This document shows positions 20,336 through 30,962 of a DNA stretch of 64,000 bases, one piece after another. Position 1 is the stretch's first letter. Every line of letters begins with the position of its first letter. Source of the DNA: Metellina segmentata (Eukaryota; Arthropoda; Arachnida; Araneae; Tetragnathidae); assembly GCA_947359465.1 (NCBI GenBank), contig OX375873.1, positions 139,063,916-139,127,915 of the forward strand, read 5' to 3'. Made by a program: the position numbers and the translations under genes. The notes beneath the pieces were generated by a model that saw nothing but the letters and a program-made list of their open reading frames with translations, was not told the DNA's origin and made no database searches.

Positions 20336-20627
20336 CTGTATAACGAAAGAGAAAGTTAAATAGATAAAGCGATATAGACAAAGATAAAAAATATACTCCA
20401 TGCGTGTCTCACTACAACAGGTTGAAAGAGATAAGGCGCAAAAGATACATTCTGTGCGACATGCCTCATTTGTTAACATACCCTCAACGTTTGATACAAC
20501 TGTCTGAAACATAGCACTAGTGGAAATAAATAACATCTTAGCCTTCACACCAAATTTATTCATTTTATATTTAGGTTCCTAAAAATTATAACAGTATATG
20601 CATAGTTGAATAAAATTTTAGTATCGA

Positions 20628-20787
20628 GAGTTGTCCGCAATATCTCGATGGACGAGATATCTCGTGATTAGATGAAAACTGACCAGATCTTAATCCCATC
20701 ATCATGACTTGGAAATCTCATCATTAGCCAAACTGATGTCAGATCTTGATGGACGAGATATTTTGTCGAAACCCCTTGGAGGGTTAA
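20628..20787. mobile_element. MITE family M, copy 3
   Basis: The right end is GGAGGGTTAA (TTAA at 20784-20787). The interior includes GATGGACGAGATATCTCGTG, CTGACCAGATCTTAATCCC and GATGGACGAGATATTTTGTCG. The left terminus is eroded and its TTAA is not evident. It lies in the cyclase intron upstream of exon 20237-20335. Confidence 0.65.
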
Positions 20788-21717
20788 TTATGTGCAAGAA
20801 TAAAACTTCTTACGAATAGAGAAATGTATTCATCAGGTTTTTATTATTTGCAGTAAACAAACGAGTTTGTAAACCAATAAGCTAGTTAAACTTTACATGA
20901 GTTTAATTTCATCAAACGTCATTCGTCATTTCGGATTTATACGATTGGAGCTACCATCGAGTTTATCTCAAAAATACAACTTCTTAACATCCTACGTTTC
21001 CGCGCGCGAAACAGAGTCTGTATCCTTAGGAAATTAATAATCATCCCAACAGTAAGATACGTACTTTAAAAACGTCGAATGGAAATTGAAAACTTTCATT
21101 CCCTAGGCACCAGACATACAAATCGAATCGCGTGCGATTCTACGCTGAGGGTTTTCGAAACCGATGATGTTGACTTTTCCTGACAAAAGGGAACACATGC
21201 TGTCTGTCGAGTCTTGAATGACGTGAGGTAACAAGCAATTCACTATAAATCAGAAGCATCAGCGGCTTGCCAACGACGATTTTAAAACCGGGACTTGGTT
21301 CGTAACGGACGATATCGATCCAGAAACATGCTGCCAAGTTTCCAGCAGCACGATTTCTGCTTTCTGTAATTTTTTAGATATTGAAGCAACAAATATCCAA
21401 TACACGAGAAAGATAAGATTTAGTTCAGACTTGCCGGTCGGATACTATTGGATTCATTTAGGTTGTTGAAACAGTAGTGACAGAGCACTACCATAACAGA
21501 GAAATACTTCCTAATTCAAAAACCATTAATCTTTTAGGCACTTGTTCCATCTCCCGATTTGGTAGTGCGAGTTTGGCAGCAGTTTGAACCAAGTCGATAA
21601 CTTTCCTTACAGCATCATCGTACTAAGTGCGTTCATTGCTCGTGACGATGAACGAAAAGAACAATTCTAGACCACTCTAGGACTCTGATGTTCGCCTGCG
21701 ACGTGAACCTCAACCTG
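20788..21717. other. Intronic DNA, no feature recognised
   Basis: No coding or repeat signal that I can defend. Confidence 0.4.
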
Positions 21718-21925
21718 GTGGGATAGCTTTATGGCGCAATAGGATGGTGAGTTTACATAGCGCATATTTGGCCAAGCTGTGCCAAACATAAGACAAGTGA
21801 TATACATACACGAAAGGAATGTTTAAATGAAACAGATGAGAGAAATACAGCAATCGAAGAATCGAACTCAAATTCCCGGGTTGCTAGCCTAATAGACGAA
21901 TTCACTGAGCCACCGTCAGACTCCC
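21718..21925 (-). mobile_element. SINE-B copy, minus orientation
   Basis: The core ATAGCTTTATGGCGCAATAG and ATTTGGCCAAGCTGTGCC lie at the left. The tRNA-like head lies at the right, where the reverse complement reads GGTGGCTCAGTGAATTCG, then GAGTTCGATTC as B box. Head and core together define a second SINE family distinct from SINE-A. Confidence 0.7.
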
Positions 21926-22559
21926 TCAAAACAAGATCTTCTGGGTGTTTTAATAGCCCGAGGAAACGAGGCTGCCAAAAAAAGTCACAGAGTGAAGTTA
22001 TGCACTAATATATGCAGAGATCCATTTCTATCCATGGAGAGAATACTATGGTACTCTAAAATTGTGTGGGAGAGAGATGGTGTACCTCCACACCCTTTGA
22101 GAAGTAAATTGGCCTTCCCATACAATTATTCCCGATCCCCAATCTCAATTTATCTGAACGAACCCTTTGTTATACAGCTACTGACAAAACACGGAAGGTA
22201 CCTCGAGTACTTCTTCCGCATGGGATACCCAACGTCGGGCACCTGTCTATTTGGCAATGAATGTAATTCTCTTCACTAATGCTTGACTACAGGCTTAGGC
22301 GCACCTCCGTAATGGACTCGAATTCGTCAGAGTCAGGCCCAGCGATCTTATCCATCACCCGAAGCGTCTCCTAGTGATGAGCCTGTTAGGGTAAATTTGT
22401 GTGGAAGATTGCTCTAAGCCCTCCACCGAGGGTGCGGAGAATGGCATCAGAAACCAAGGCGTGTAGGTCCCCGCACGTCTGAAGCAATGAATTTCACAGG
22501 AATACGATATACACTACCCTACAATAATGGACACCGGATGGCAAGATATGATGGTATAG

Positions 22560-23228
22560 AGAAATAAAACATGCTTTAAAAGGGCTACAAGCACAATAGC
22601 AACACTTCTGGGCATACTTTCAACAAGGTTTTGATACACAGCTATAGGTATTCCTGCTGCAAGAATGTCGCCAGCTCAGCTGTAGATTTCGGACGGGGTT
22701 CCCTGGTCCGCAAGCGTCGCTATAACGCGTCCCACAAATGTTATCTTAGGTCGGGACTCTGAGCAGGCCATGGAAGACTATTTACATCTATATCTAGATA
22801 CCACTGCTCGACAGAGGCTGAAACATAACATAGAACATTGTCGGTCATGGAAATAGCATTCATCCATTCTATAAAATTGCCAGAGGATAAGAAGAACCTG
22901 ATTGTCCAAGATGTTCATGTAAGCGTCGGCGTTTAACTGACCAGGAACAACATCCAAAGGTCCCAGGTCATACCACGAAAAACACCCTCATACAAGTTGT
23001 CGGATTTCATTCAAATCCGCTGGCGTACGGTCCATTATAGTAGGATAGTGGTATGTAGAAATGCCAGTTAACCCTGTGAGCTAAAATCCATACCAGGATA
23101 TAATGGTAGGATGGAAGAAATAAGGAAAACGCCCTACCCATCCCCGGACCGAATACAGATGTACTCAAAGTACACCTCGCCATTCCGTGGATGACAAGCA
23201 ATGTCCATTTGGTTTTCATAACGACCAA
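22560..23228 (-). pseudogene. Tc1-like transposase remnant
   Basis: The minus strand, read with frame changes, shows GPLDVVPGQLNADAYMNIL, the typical block before the second catalytic Asp. It is followed by YFHDRQCSML, where the Asp sits, then a degraded WP..S.DLNPIE region, and finally LVESMPRSVAIVLVALL, the usual Tc1 end. The upstream part (23228-23007) keeps only faint similarity. Multiple stops and shifts make it non-functional. It lies in the cyclase intron between 20335 and 23397. Inverted terminal repeats were not identified. Confidence 0.75.
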
Positions 23229-23396
23229 AGTGAAAAACGAAACTCGTAATCACAAACGAGGACCACTGCCAAACCCTCTCGGGGCCTTTCCTATATCCGT
23301 AGTGACCTCAGTGGTGAGTTAATAGCTGATTAGGTAGGGATGAGCAAGGAAGTTATAAGGTTTGTTTGGAGCTATACGGAGGCAAGTAGGACTCAC

Positions 23397-23640
23397 CTGT
23401 ATGCAAGCCGATCCTAAGCTTCAAGGTCTGATTGGGCTTGTGCCTTATCTTGAATGTCTTTATGCACTCCAGCAGCTCCAGGGCCATGAACGCGATCTCC
23501 CCGGCATGGTTGTCGTCGTTGCGGATGGGTAGTCCGCTGACCACCATGTACGCGTCGCCGATGGTCTCCACCTTGTACACGTCGTAGTGGCTGATGATGT
23601 CGTCGAACACGGTGTACAAGTCATTCAAGAAAGTCACAAC
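23397..23640 (-). CDS. Gyc76C: Receptor guanylate cyclase Gyc76C-like, exon (catalytic core 1)
   Basis: A 244-nt exon follows acceptor TGTCTTCTAG (last G at 23641) and ends before donor GTGAGT (from 23396). It encodes [20 protein letters not shown], then [20 protein letters not shown], and ends RIGLHTG, leaving in phase 1. Glu25 of the exon (VETIGD) is the residue that selects guanine over adenine. Asp29 is the second metal-binding Asp. The first metal-binding Asp, dimerisation helix, kinase-homology, membrane and extracellular domains must be encoded upstream on the minus strand (higher coordinates). I did not find them between 23641 and 64000, so the gene is partial here or the intron is very long. 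Confidence 0.96.
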
Positions 23641-24054
23641 CTAGAAGACAAAGGTTAGTGAGAATTGTATGTACTGGGCAATTGGGAAGCTTTCTTATTA
23701 AAGGAGGTCACATTTGTCATGGTTCAGGAATCTTGTTGAGAACTAACAGAACATTTTGTGGTTTGGAGATTTTCGTGGGTCGCCAAGAGAGGGCGTGCGA
23801 GACACATTCTACATTGAACTGAGTGCTTCGATGTTCATGCTCATGGTACGGTTCATAGCAAACTTATTTTTAGTAACCCGTTTATGGTATGGTCAATAAC
23901 GATTTTTCGTTTATTAAGTATGTCAATTAATTGGAACATCCTTGTTAAGTTTTCTAAATAAATAGAAAATCTTTGATCTTGTGGACCATTAAAATATGAG
24001 CTTGCAAAATTGGTTTCAGGACCGAAATATAAAGTTTTCTAGTACTGAAGATGG

Positions 24055-24275
24055 TTATTGGATTACATTTGTATGCCACAAAAGTCCTATTTGGCGTTGC
24101 TGAGCCAAACACAAGACAGAAAACGTAGTAATGGACATACACAAGCAAAATTTTACTGACACAGAAGAAAAGACAAACACATTCAAGAAAGAAAAAAGAA
24201 TATAGAGAGGGTAAGTTGGGTGTAAGAATCAAACATGAGTTGTTTACAACTCGCAGGTTCCTACCGCAGTGAAAG
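24055..24275 (-). mobile_element. SINE-B copy, minus orientation
   Basis: The core TTTGTATGCCACAAAAGTCC and TGAGCCAAACACAAGACAG lies at the left; an eroded tRNA head with ACAACTCGCAGGTTCC lies at the right. It resembles 21718-21925 and 37880-38075. Confidence 0.6.
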
Positions 24276-25029
24276 ATTTCGAGAATTCATGAAACTTTCA
24301 GTGAGCAGTAGTAGTAAGCATATAAATAGTACTGTAAATTGTTTCTACAGTTCACACAGGCTGTTTTGTGTCACGGAGTCCGTATTATCCGAGTTTCCGG
24401 TTATCCGAGGTGGTCCACATTTTCGCAGATTTCCAAGGTTCTACTGTACTTTAAACCATTTGTAAATACCCGTACAAAAGTATTTTTGTATTCAAAAGAT
24501 TAGAAAGTTTTGCTTTGTTGATTGTGTCGACAGAAATATATATACTGTAATGTAATAACCGATCATTGGAAAAATTATTATCTTATATTAGGATCCATGA
24601 TCCTTCAAATGTACAAGTGTAACCCATGGGAGATCATCCCGAGATGAAGACTGGTGAATCATCACGAGGAGAAGCATAAAATGCAGGCCAATCTACTAGC
24701 GCGTGGCCGCAAATAAAGGTCACCAGAGAAATGAGGATACACGAGATTTTAAGTTTCGGAGGACATCATCTTTAGAACACGATAAGAGATGACGGTGCGA
24801 TATGCTATGTCTGTAAATAACGTAGATATTTTTATGTACATTTCTTATTTTTACCAACAATAAACGGCTTGTGCTCAAGGCTCAGTGTTTCTTTAACCAG
24901 ATGGCAGTTCATCAACGAACCTAATTCTAATAGTAACCCATCTCAATAACAGTCATACGGGTTTTGGGATCGAATCATAATAAATAATGGCAATAATAAT
25001 TTCCTTCGGAAATCAATGTCAGTGGACTC
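24276..25029. other. Unassigned DNA, possible solo LTR debris
   Basis: From about 24545 (TGTAATGTAATAACCG) to about 24915 the stretch has an LTR-like layout, including CCAACAATAAACGGC as a polyadenylation-like signal, but no second LTR or target duplication was found. I leave it unassigned. Confidence 0.2.
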
Positions 25030-25084
25030 AGTAATAATCCATAACATCCTCTTTTAATGTGTCTTTCAAATACTGTCCAGCCAA

Positions 25085-25490
25085 TTCACGGACTTTTTAC
25101 AGTTAGTGCTGCCTTAGCAGATGGACAGTATTGATTCCCTTTTATGGCTTTCATAACAGTCTCGGTCTTCTCCGAAAGAGAAGTGTTGAGTGGGTGATGT
25201 GAAGGCAATAAAATATTGATTGCTTTTCTAAGACGGAACTGCTCATCTGTGTGAGGAGGGTCCTGCTCAACGGGGTGATCAAGCGTTCATTGAAGAGTAA
25301 CCGAAGTTGGAACTGCGCGTAGAAGATGGTACTTAAGTGCGATAAGTGATTTATTGGTGGCCCTTTTCACAAACACATTGCTCCCAGAGACACATCTCCT
25401 TTTGGTGGGAGCTGGCTTCACGGATACTCTAGTGATCTTTTCTTTACCCATGGGTTTAAGGTCTTTAGTGAACACAGGGGGACTGTACTA
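25085..25490 (-). pseudogene. Unidentified coding-like stretch, two stops
   Basis: One minus-strand frame stays open from just after a TAG at 25490-25488 to beyond 25085 except for TGA at 25289-25287 and a further TGA near 25097. Segments such as KITRVSVKPAPTKRRC, SGSNVFVKRATNKS, LRKAINILLPSHHPLN and MKAIKGNQYCPSAKAAL have protein-like composition. I recognise no family. It may be a decayed transposon protein or a retrocopy. Confidence 0.35.
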
Positions 25491-25639
25491 CCGGGACACC
25501 CAACCATCGTTTCCCGTCCCATCATTCTATTCCTCAAACCTTTTTTCCTCGGAAATAGGTTTCTCTTCGCCAAACCGTCACCAATAGTGCGACACTAGTT
25601 AAATACCTAACTTCTCACGACATTTTTTTTATTTGAGTA

Positions 25640-25885
25640 GTAGTATTTTAATTAAAACCGCACTACAACACAACGGTTCGGGATCAAACCCGAGGGTAAA
25701 GATCCAAGCGCATAAGCACCACGTAATTTTGAACCATGGTCAGATGACGAGGTCACACTTGATCTGATACCACGCCAACGTGAAAACACTGGAGGCCTAG
25801 ACTGATTTAATGTGCACCACTCCCCTTTCATACGACCGTCTGGTTGAAATCGAACTCATAACCCTCCGGTTGCTAAACGTTACTC
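25640..25885 (-). mobile_element. SINE-A copy, minus orientation
   Basis: Contains CGTAATTTTGAACCATGGTC, AGATGACGAGGTC and, at the right, AATCGAACTCATAACCCTCC, the reversed B box of the family head. The left part is more eroded than in 14398-14706. Confidence 0.7.
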
Positions 25886-25940
25886 TGTTTTGTGTTTGGC
25901 ACAGACTGGTCAAATATGGTTCTTGCGCCATAAAACCCCC
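25886..25940 (+). repeat. SINE-B core fragment, plus orientation
   Basis: GTTTTGTGTTTGGCACAG, GTCAAATATGGTTCTTGCGC and CATAAAACCCCC are the family-B core in plus orientation, directly abutting the SINE-A copy. Confidence 0.6.
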
Positions 25941-26095
25941 AAAACAGCCAGAAATACTTCAGCAAATGCTTTGTTTCCTTTGAATGAAACAAGTTAATAT
26001 ACTCGTCACGCATTGATATGCTTTAGATTTACTTTAGTAGGGATTATTTTGCACTAATTATTCACAATACAGTCCACACTGATAAAAGGGAAAAT

Positions 26096-26340
26096 AACTC
26101 GCCACTCATTGAAGTAGGTACTATAGTTATGCATTATTGCAGTTGTGATTACGTACTTATTCCTGAAGCAGTTATACTCAAGAATATAAAAGAACTCGTC
26201 ATTCACTGTCATAGTACAGATATGCCATATTGAAGATCATTTCGTACTTATCATTCCTAATTCAGTTAGCGCTCTTACGAATATAGAAAAAAAAACTCGC
26301 CACTCATTGACGAAGTGCATAAATGGCTTATTAAAGATGA
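26096..26340 (+). repeat. ~100-bp tandem repeat
   Basis: AACTCGCCACTCATTGA occurs at about 26097 and 26295 with an intermediate AACTCGTCATTCACTG near 26193. Each is followed by CGTACTTAT..CCT and TTACGAATATA-like text, a period near 98-100. A related array with GATTTCGTACTTAT lies at 38085-38260. Confidence 0.65.
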
Positions 26341-26819
26341 CTAGGGGGCCCGCCCGTGGCTAACGCTCGTCAACCCCCAGAGGATAAGCTTTGCAATCCT
26401 CATTGGTTCGTTGCTCAAATCCTACTTGCTTCGCTCGCATCCATGAAGACATGTGTACTAGCAGAAGGAATTGTTAACAAAATGTGTGAGATATCCCTAA
26501 CAAATATTTTTTTAATATAATTTGTTGCAATATAGAAAAGTTGTGCAGGACCTTTGGAATCAGAACTCGAACAATTTGGAATTCAAATGAAAACTGAGCA
26601 AATTTTGACTCGAAATGTGAGCGCTGCTTTTGAATTCGAATACCGAGCATGTTGTTTGTAAACTGCAACAGCTCGACTATTATCCATTTTTTTTTCAGTA
26701 AAATTTCATCTGATAACGCTATAAATTCAATTGAGGCGTGAGGCTTAGTGGTAAACAGTCGTCCAGTGTTGCCAAAACGCGATAAAAAAAACGTCTTTTT
26801 TGTATGCCACGTAAGAGAA

Positions 26820-26925
26820 TCTACTATTATAAAAGGAAGTGTTTGTTTGTTTGTTTCTTGCCCACAAAGTCCTGACGAATTTATAGCACTTACAGTAATG
26901 AGATTTGGCACGCAGGTAGTGCGAA
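26820..26925 (+). repeat. Dispersed repeat R1
   Basis: CTACTATTATAAAAGGAAGTG, GACGAATTTATAGCACTTAC and ATGAGATTTGGCACGCAGGT recur, reversed, at 35445-35545 inside the Harbinger-like element. This produces the 185-residue minus-strand frame at 26474-27031, which I reject as a gene. Confidence 0.7.
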
Positions 26926-27101
26926 TTTTTTCGTCGCGGCGAATTTTAAAATTCAATCGAGAACATTTTAAAATGAATTTAATAGTTTTTTTCACCGTTC
27001 TTTCTTTTTTCGAGAATAGAAAAGTCATCAAAATTTAGACTTTTCTCCCTCACATCAGAATTGACGGCAGCCTTTAGAACCATGCCAAGTTTTTCCAACT
27101 T

Positions 27102-27265
27102 CCGTCTTGAATGGGTAAGGATAATGGTAATTTTAGTTAACGTCGTACTAGAGCTACTCAACGGGCTATTGACGACGGTCCGGAATCAGTCCCTTAAGGG
27201 AAAGATTCGAGGACAACACCTAGTAATTTTGAACCACGGTCAGATGACGAACCGTCTTGAATGGG
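27102..27265 (-). mobile_element. 5'-truncated SINE-A with 14-bp target duplication
   Basis: The duplication CCGTCTTGAATGGG lies at 27102-27115 and 27252-27265. Between them is 136 bp of SINE-A in minus orientation (AACGTCGTACTAGAG, TTGACGACGGTCCGGAATC, ATTTTGAACCACGGTCAG) lacking the tRNA head. Target-primed reverse transcription by a LINE explains both the truncation and the duplication. Confidence 0.9.
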
Positions 27266-27419
27266 AGCGAACAGATTCGAATGACCTTCGTTTTATTCGA
27301 TATTAGATCTTGATTTCCAGAGGAACGGATGCGAGTGAAATAAAAGAAGCTCTTAAAGTTATCACTTGAATTCTTCAGTGCTTTTTTTCTATCTCAGCGA
27401 TCGTTAAAGATAGAATATA

Positions 27420-27520
27420 AATTTTAACGGATTTGAAATCTGCAGACAATATCACACTAGAAAGCTACCTTGTACGTTTGATTTTCTTTTAATAAATAAT
27501 TTATCAATTAAATATTCATA
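27420..27520 (+). repeat. Palindromic module P, half copy
   Basis: TAACGGATTTGAAATCTGCAG followed by TTGATTTTCTTTTAATAAAT and an AAATATTCATAT tail matches modules at 34830-34960, 62316-62565 and 63071-63310. Confidence 0.65.
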
Positions 27521-27565
27521 TCTTTTGGTTTGCTAAGCAAACCAACGCCACGGGCAATGTGATCT

Positions 27566-27579
27566 CCCCCCCCCCCCCC
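27566..27579. repeat. C14 homopolymer
   Basis: Fourteen consecutive C bases in otherwise AT-rich DNA; possibly a sequencing or assembly risk point. Confidence 0.95.
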
Positions 27580-28389
27580 GAAAAGAACTGTCACGGGCAA
27601 CACCCATTTAAAACCACGGGTAACTCCGTTATGGCTGTTACCCAATAGGCTACAAATTCGCAAACCAAATGAAAATCAATAATATATATATGAAGTGATA
27701 CCTAAAAATGACCCCCTAATACAATTCTCACCAGAGACCAGTCCCTCTCCCACTCACTCCACTTCCCTTTCAGTCTTTCGTCTTGTTTGTCCAACAGGTC
27801 ATATATCTTGCCATCCCCTTTCACCTTTGACCTTCGGACCTCCCAGTCTGACTGGACCTCACACGATCCATTTTCCCTCTCAAATCGCCTGTGAGAAAAT
27901 TACCTCTTCGCTTAACTCCCGACCTCTACCAATGAAATTTCTTGCAAGATTCCCTGTCCAATAGTCTTTCTTTTAATTCTCATCCCTCTGGCGAATTAAT
28001 TGTGTACTATACACTTTTTCCAAGAGCACCTTAGAATAGGAAGCTACAGAACCGTTCAAGTCTCCGTTCCCTTAACAGATCCGTTCAGGGCTCCGTCCCC
28101 TCAATAGCCTTTACACCAGTTATGATGTTACATTTTCGTTATTAAATAAAGATTTTGTTAGATAATTTATGTCTCTTTTATGGAACCAACACTACACTCC
28201 CCTCCAATGGATCATCCTCATACGGATGTCTAGACCACTCCGCGTCACGACTGCAGGCTTATAATTTCTGTTATTATGACAGATTTTAAAGTCGACAGGA
28301 ATGCAACTTGTGGTTTGGGAACCTTACCTTGGATTCGGAAGTGATAAAGAATTGAACGGACTCTCATAACTACCCCACAATGACGTCGA

Positions 28390-29163
28390 ATGGTTGAATG
28401 GCTTGATTGTACTGCCAGCTACTTGCTTTCAAGAGATTTTTCGGAAGGTATGCTTTCAAAACTAATAGCATTTGACCCAAAGGAAAATTTCGACGAGGAA
28501 GCATGTATAAAATACTTCGAATTAAAAACGGCAGATTTCGCAAACTCAAGAATTGACCTAATTCCAGGATACCTCAAGGGAGAAGCATTGAACTTTTACC
28601 TAACTCATTGCGTCATCGAAACTGAATGGCCCAATATCCGCCAAGGAATTATAAATTACTTTTCAAGAACTTCTCTAGTTTCATTTTACATCTTCATCTC
28701 CACAATGTGCAACAAACCTTCAGACATCGATTCGTACTTCAAAAGGAAATTCGACATTGGTAAACGACTTCAGCTTCCAGAGGAAATACTTCAAGGATTG
28801 ACAAATGGTTTGCCTCGGAGCATAAAAGAACTCATCAGCGTGAAAGAGCCAGCTACCATTACGGAATGGTTAAGAGTTGCACGCAATTTATGCAGCCAGT
28901 TACCCGATGATGAAACAAGCAAAGAAGACCAAAAAAGCAATTTGGATCGAGTACCCGTTCCCGTAGCAGTTTCCTGTCCAGACGAAAGGTTTCAACCCCG
29001 GCAAAGATTCCCAACGCGGCCGAGATTTCGGATGCCTCCGGTGCACAGAGAGCCCTTCAACTACCGTGACCGACGTTTGCAGGACCGGACTCGAACTTTC
29101 CCTCAGCGAAGGCCTCCTCAACCAGCTATTCAATACGGACAAACTCAATATGTTGTTGGATGA
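28390..29163 (+). pseudogene. Ty3/Gypsy gag
   Basis: An open frame of 257 residues. GYLKGEALNFYL and the following W-rich helix are the retrotransposon capsid pattern. The C-terminal third is a basic, Arg/Pro-rich nucleic-acid-binding region (RQRFPTRPRFRMPPVHR) with no CCHC knuckle. The frame closes at the TGA 29161-29163. Protease-like text (PYLKVPLF) resumes directly after the TGA in the same frame before the copy changes frame near 29205. The stop and shift therefore look like decay of one gag-pol frame, not programmed recoding. Packaging of element RNA in cytoplasmic particles is the family role. Confidence 0.85.
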
Positions 29164-29179
29164 CCATACCTTAAAGTGC

Positions 29180-30329
29180 CTTTGTTTTGTGGTCAAAAAA
29201 CATTTATTGGACACAGGCACAAGTGCAAATATCATTCCGGAACATTTACTCAAACATGTGAAATATGAGACTCTTAATATAAACCCCAAGATCCAAATTC
29301 AACAAGCAGTTGGTGCTATTCGGGTAAGTGAAATTGCTTTAATCAATATTAAGATTGGTGGCATTACAAAACAACTTGAATATTTTCCCATCAACTCTAC
29401 TTTAAACTATGCACTGCTGAATTTAGAAACTGTTAATATATTTAATTTGAAAATCAATTTCAAAACACGACAAATTTTTCAAATGAATCATAATGTAACG
29501 TCAAATACTCCTTTAACTTCAGTGCAAATATCACATCATTTTTGTGATCAAGGTTATTCGAGATATTCTAATAACAATCAAAGCAATAATTTTGTATCAT
29601 ATGAAAATACTGTTAGAAAGAATACTTATGATAAACAATGTTCCAAAATTGAAAATAATAAGTGTGAAAATGTGTACTCTTGTGATAAGAATGATAATAT
29701 TAAGTACTGTACTATTCCTTGTGTTAATTCTAATGATAATGTGGATAATATCAATTATGGTGTTAACTCTGATGGAAAATTAACTGCTCTAATTAACAAA
29801 CACAAAAATGTCTTTGCCAAGACTAAATATGATGTAGGCTCAATTAATTTAGAACCTCAACGAGTTATTTTAAACTCGGAACTGCCAATTGCTTGTCGCC
29901 CATACAGAGCCTTGCCTAAAGACAATGCAGAAATCAAAAAACAAATTGATGAACTTTTAAAGGCAGATATTATCAAACCTTCTTATAGCCCTTATGCAGC
30001 TCCTGTAACTCTAGCTTATAAACGAGATGAAAACTCTAAAACTCGTTTATGCACCGACTATCGAAAATTGAATGAAATTACAAAAACTGATTCCGAACCC
30101 ATTCCTCGTATCGATGCTGTATTGGATCAATTGTCCCATGCAAAAATGTTCTCAACACTCGATTTAGCCTCTGGATACTGGCACATCAAAATTAATGATA
30201 AGGACACAGAAAAACTTGCATTTACCTCAAATTTTGGTTTGTACGAATGGAAACGATTACCCTTTGGATGGAAAAACGCTCCTGCAATATTCCAACGTGC
30301 CATAAGGTAAATTCTAAATAAACATCAAA
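29180..30329 (+). pseudogene. Ty3/Gypsy protease and reverse transcriptase, first part
   Basis: After LLDTGTSANIIPEH, the aspartic protease active site, comes ~170 residues of low-complexity Asn-rich linker. The RT fingers and palm follow: SYSPYAAPVTLAYKRD, RLCTDYRKLNEITKTDSEP and FSTLDLASGYWHIKI with the first catalytic Asp. Next is LPFGWKNAPAIFQRAI. A TAA at 30306-30308 interrupts the frame, and RT text resumes for eight residues (ILNKHQIK). A TTAA-flanked element splits the gene at 30330; RT resumes at 31654. Confidence 0.92.
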
Positions 30330-30670
30330 TTAAGGGCACAAGAAACATAATTTGGCTCAAATTTTCGATTTTTTAATTTTGGGCTTAAAAAATAGCGGGA
30401 ATTAAGACGATTCCAAAAATGTATAACTTGTAAAAGTTTGAAAATTATAAACACATTTAAACAAACGTTTACGAATGTAAACAACGCCTGTCACACACCC
30501 GTTGGCCTAGCCCTCTCCCAGTAAAATCACATGTACGTACGTTTTGACTTGCACAATGTTTCGGCTAGTTTTCAGTCTCATTTTTATTGCAATATTGACA
30601 GTAGGTTTTTCTTACTTTTTACTCGAATCTGTGCGAGCAGAATTAAATGCTTCTTTATACATCATATGCA

Positions 30671-30704
30671 CAATGCACATGTCTTTTTTAAGACATGTGC
30701 ATTG
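30671..30704. other. Perfect 15-bp hairpin in piggyBac-like element
   Basis: CAATGCACATGTCTT (30671-30685), loop TTTT, AAGACATGTGCATTG (30690-30704). It could be a subterminal transposase-binding palindrome or an RNA hairpin. The stem is shorter than a typical microRNA precursor. Confidence 0.8.
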
Positions 30705-30815
30705 AACAGGTGATGTATTTTTGAACCGAGCTAAGGGATTGAACCACGTGTTTTATGATTTGGTAAAAAATACAGCTTCATATATTGATTAAAAAGTTCC
30801 TTTTGCTTGTTTGCA

Positions 30816-30962
30816 ATGGCGAGAAAAAAGTTATTTGATAGACGCAAATTTAGTGGAAATCGGTTTACTGTTGGGAGGAAGGTAAATGCTGCTGATGACT
30901 CAGTGACCGAAATTAGTGCGTCTGAGAAGAAGATTGACACAACTTTTCCGGAAGCCATCTAA
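30816..30962 (+). CDS. Small unrecognised ORF in piggyBac-like element
   Basis: 48 codons starting MARKKLFDRRKFSGNRFTVG and ending in a TAA at 30960-30962. The basic start followed by a Ser/Thr/Glu-rich segment (TEISASEKKI) resembles the N-termini of repeated arthropod transposon proteins I have seen, but I cannot name the family. It may be a first exon or a truncated frame. No second exon was identified. Confidence 0.3.
   Translation: MARKKLFDRRKFSGNRFTVGRKVNAADDSVTEISASEKKIDTTFPEAI

Noticed and set aside
24545..24915. Solo LTR
   Set aside because: AATAAA and an LTR-like layout only; no inverted ends, second copy or target duplication found.
26474..27031. 185-codon minus-strand open frame
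   Set aside because: It covers dispersed repeat R1, which recurs in reverse at 35445-35545, plus AT-rich DNA. No motif and no conservation of frame between copies.
29066..29163. Programmed frameshift between Gypsy gag and pol
   Set aside because: Protease-like text continues in the gag frame after the stop, and the change of frame occurs ~40 bases later, so mutation is the simpler explanation.
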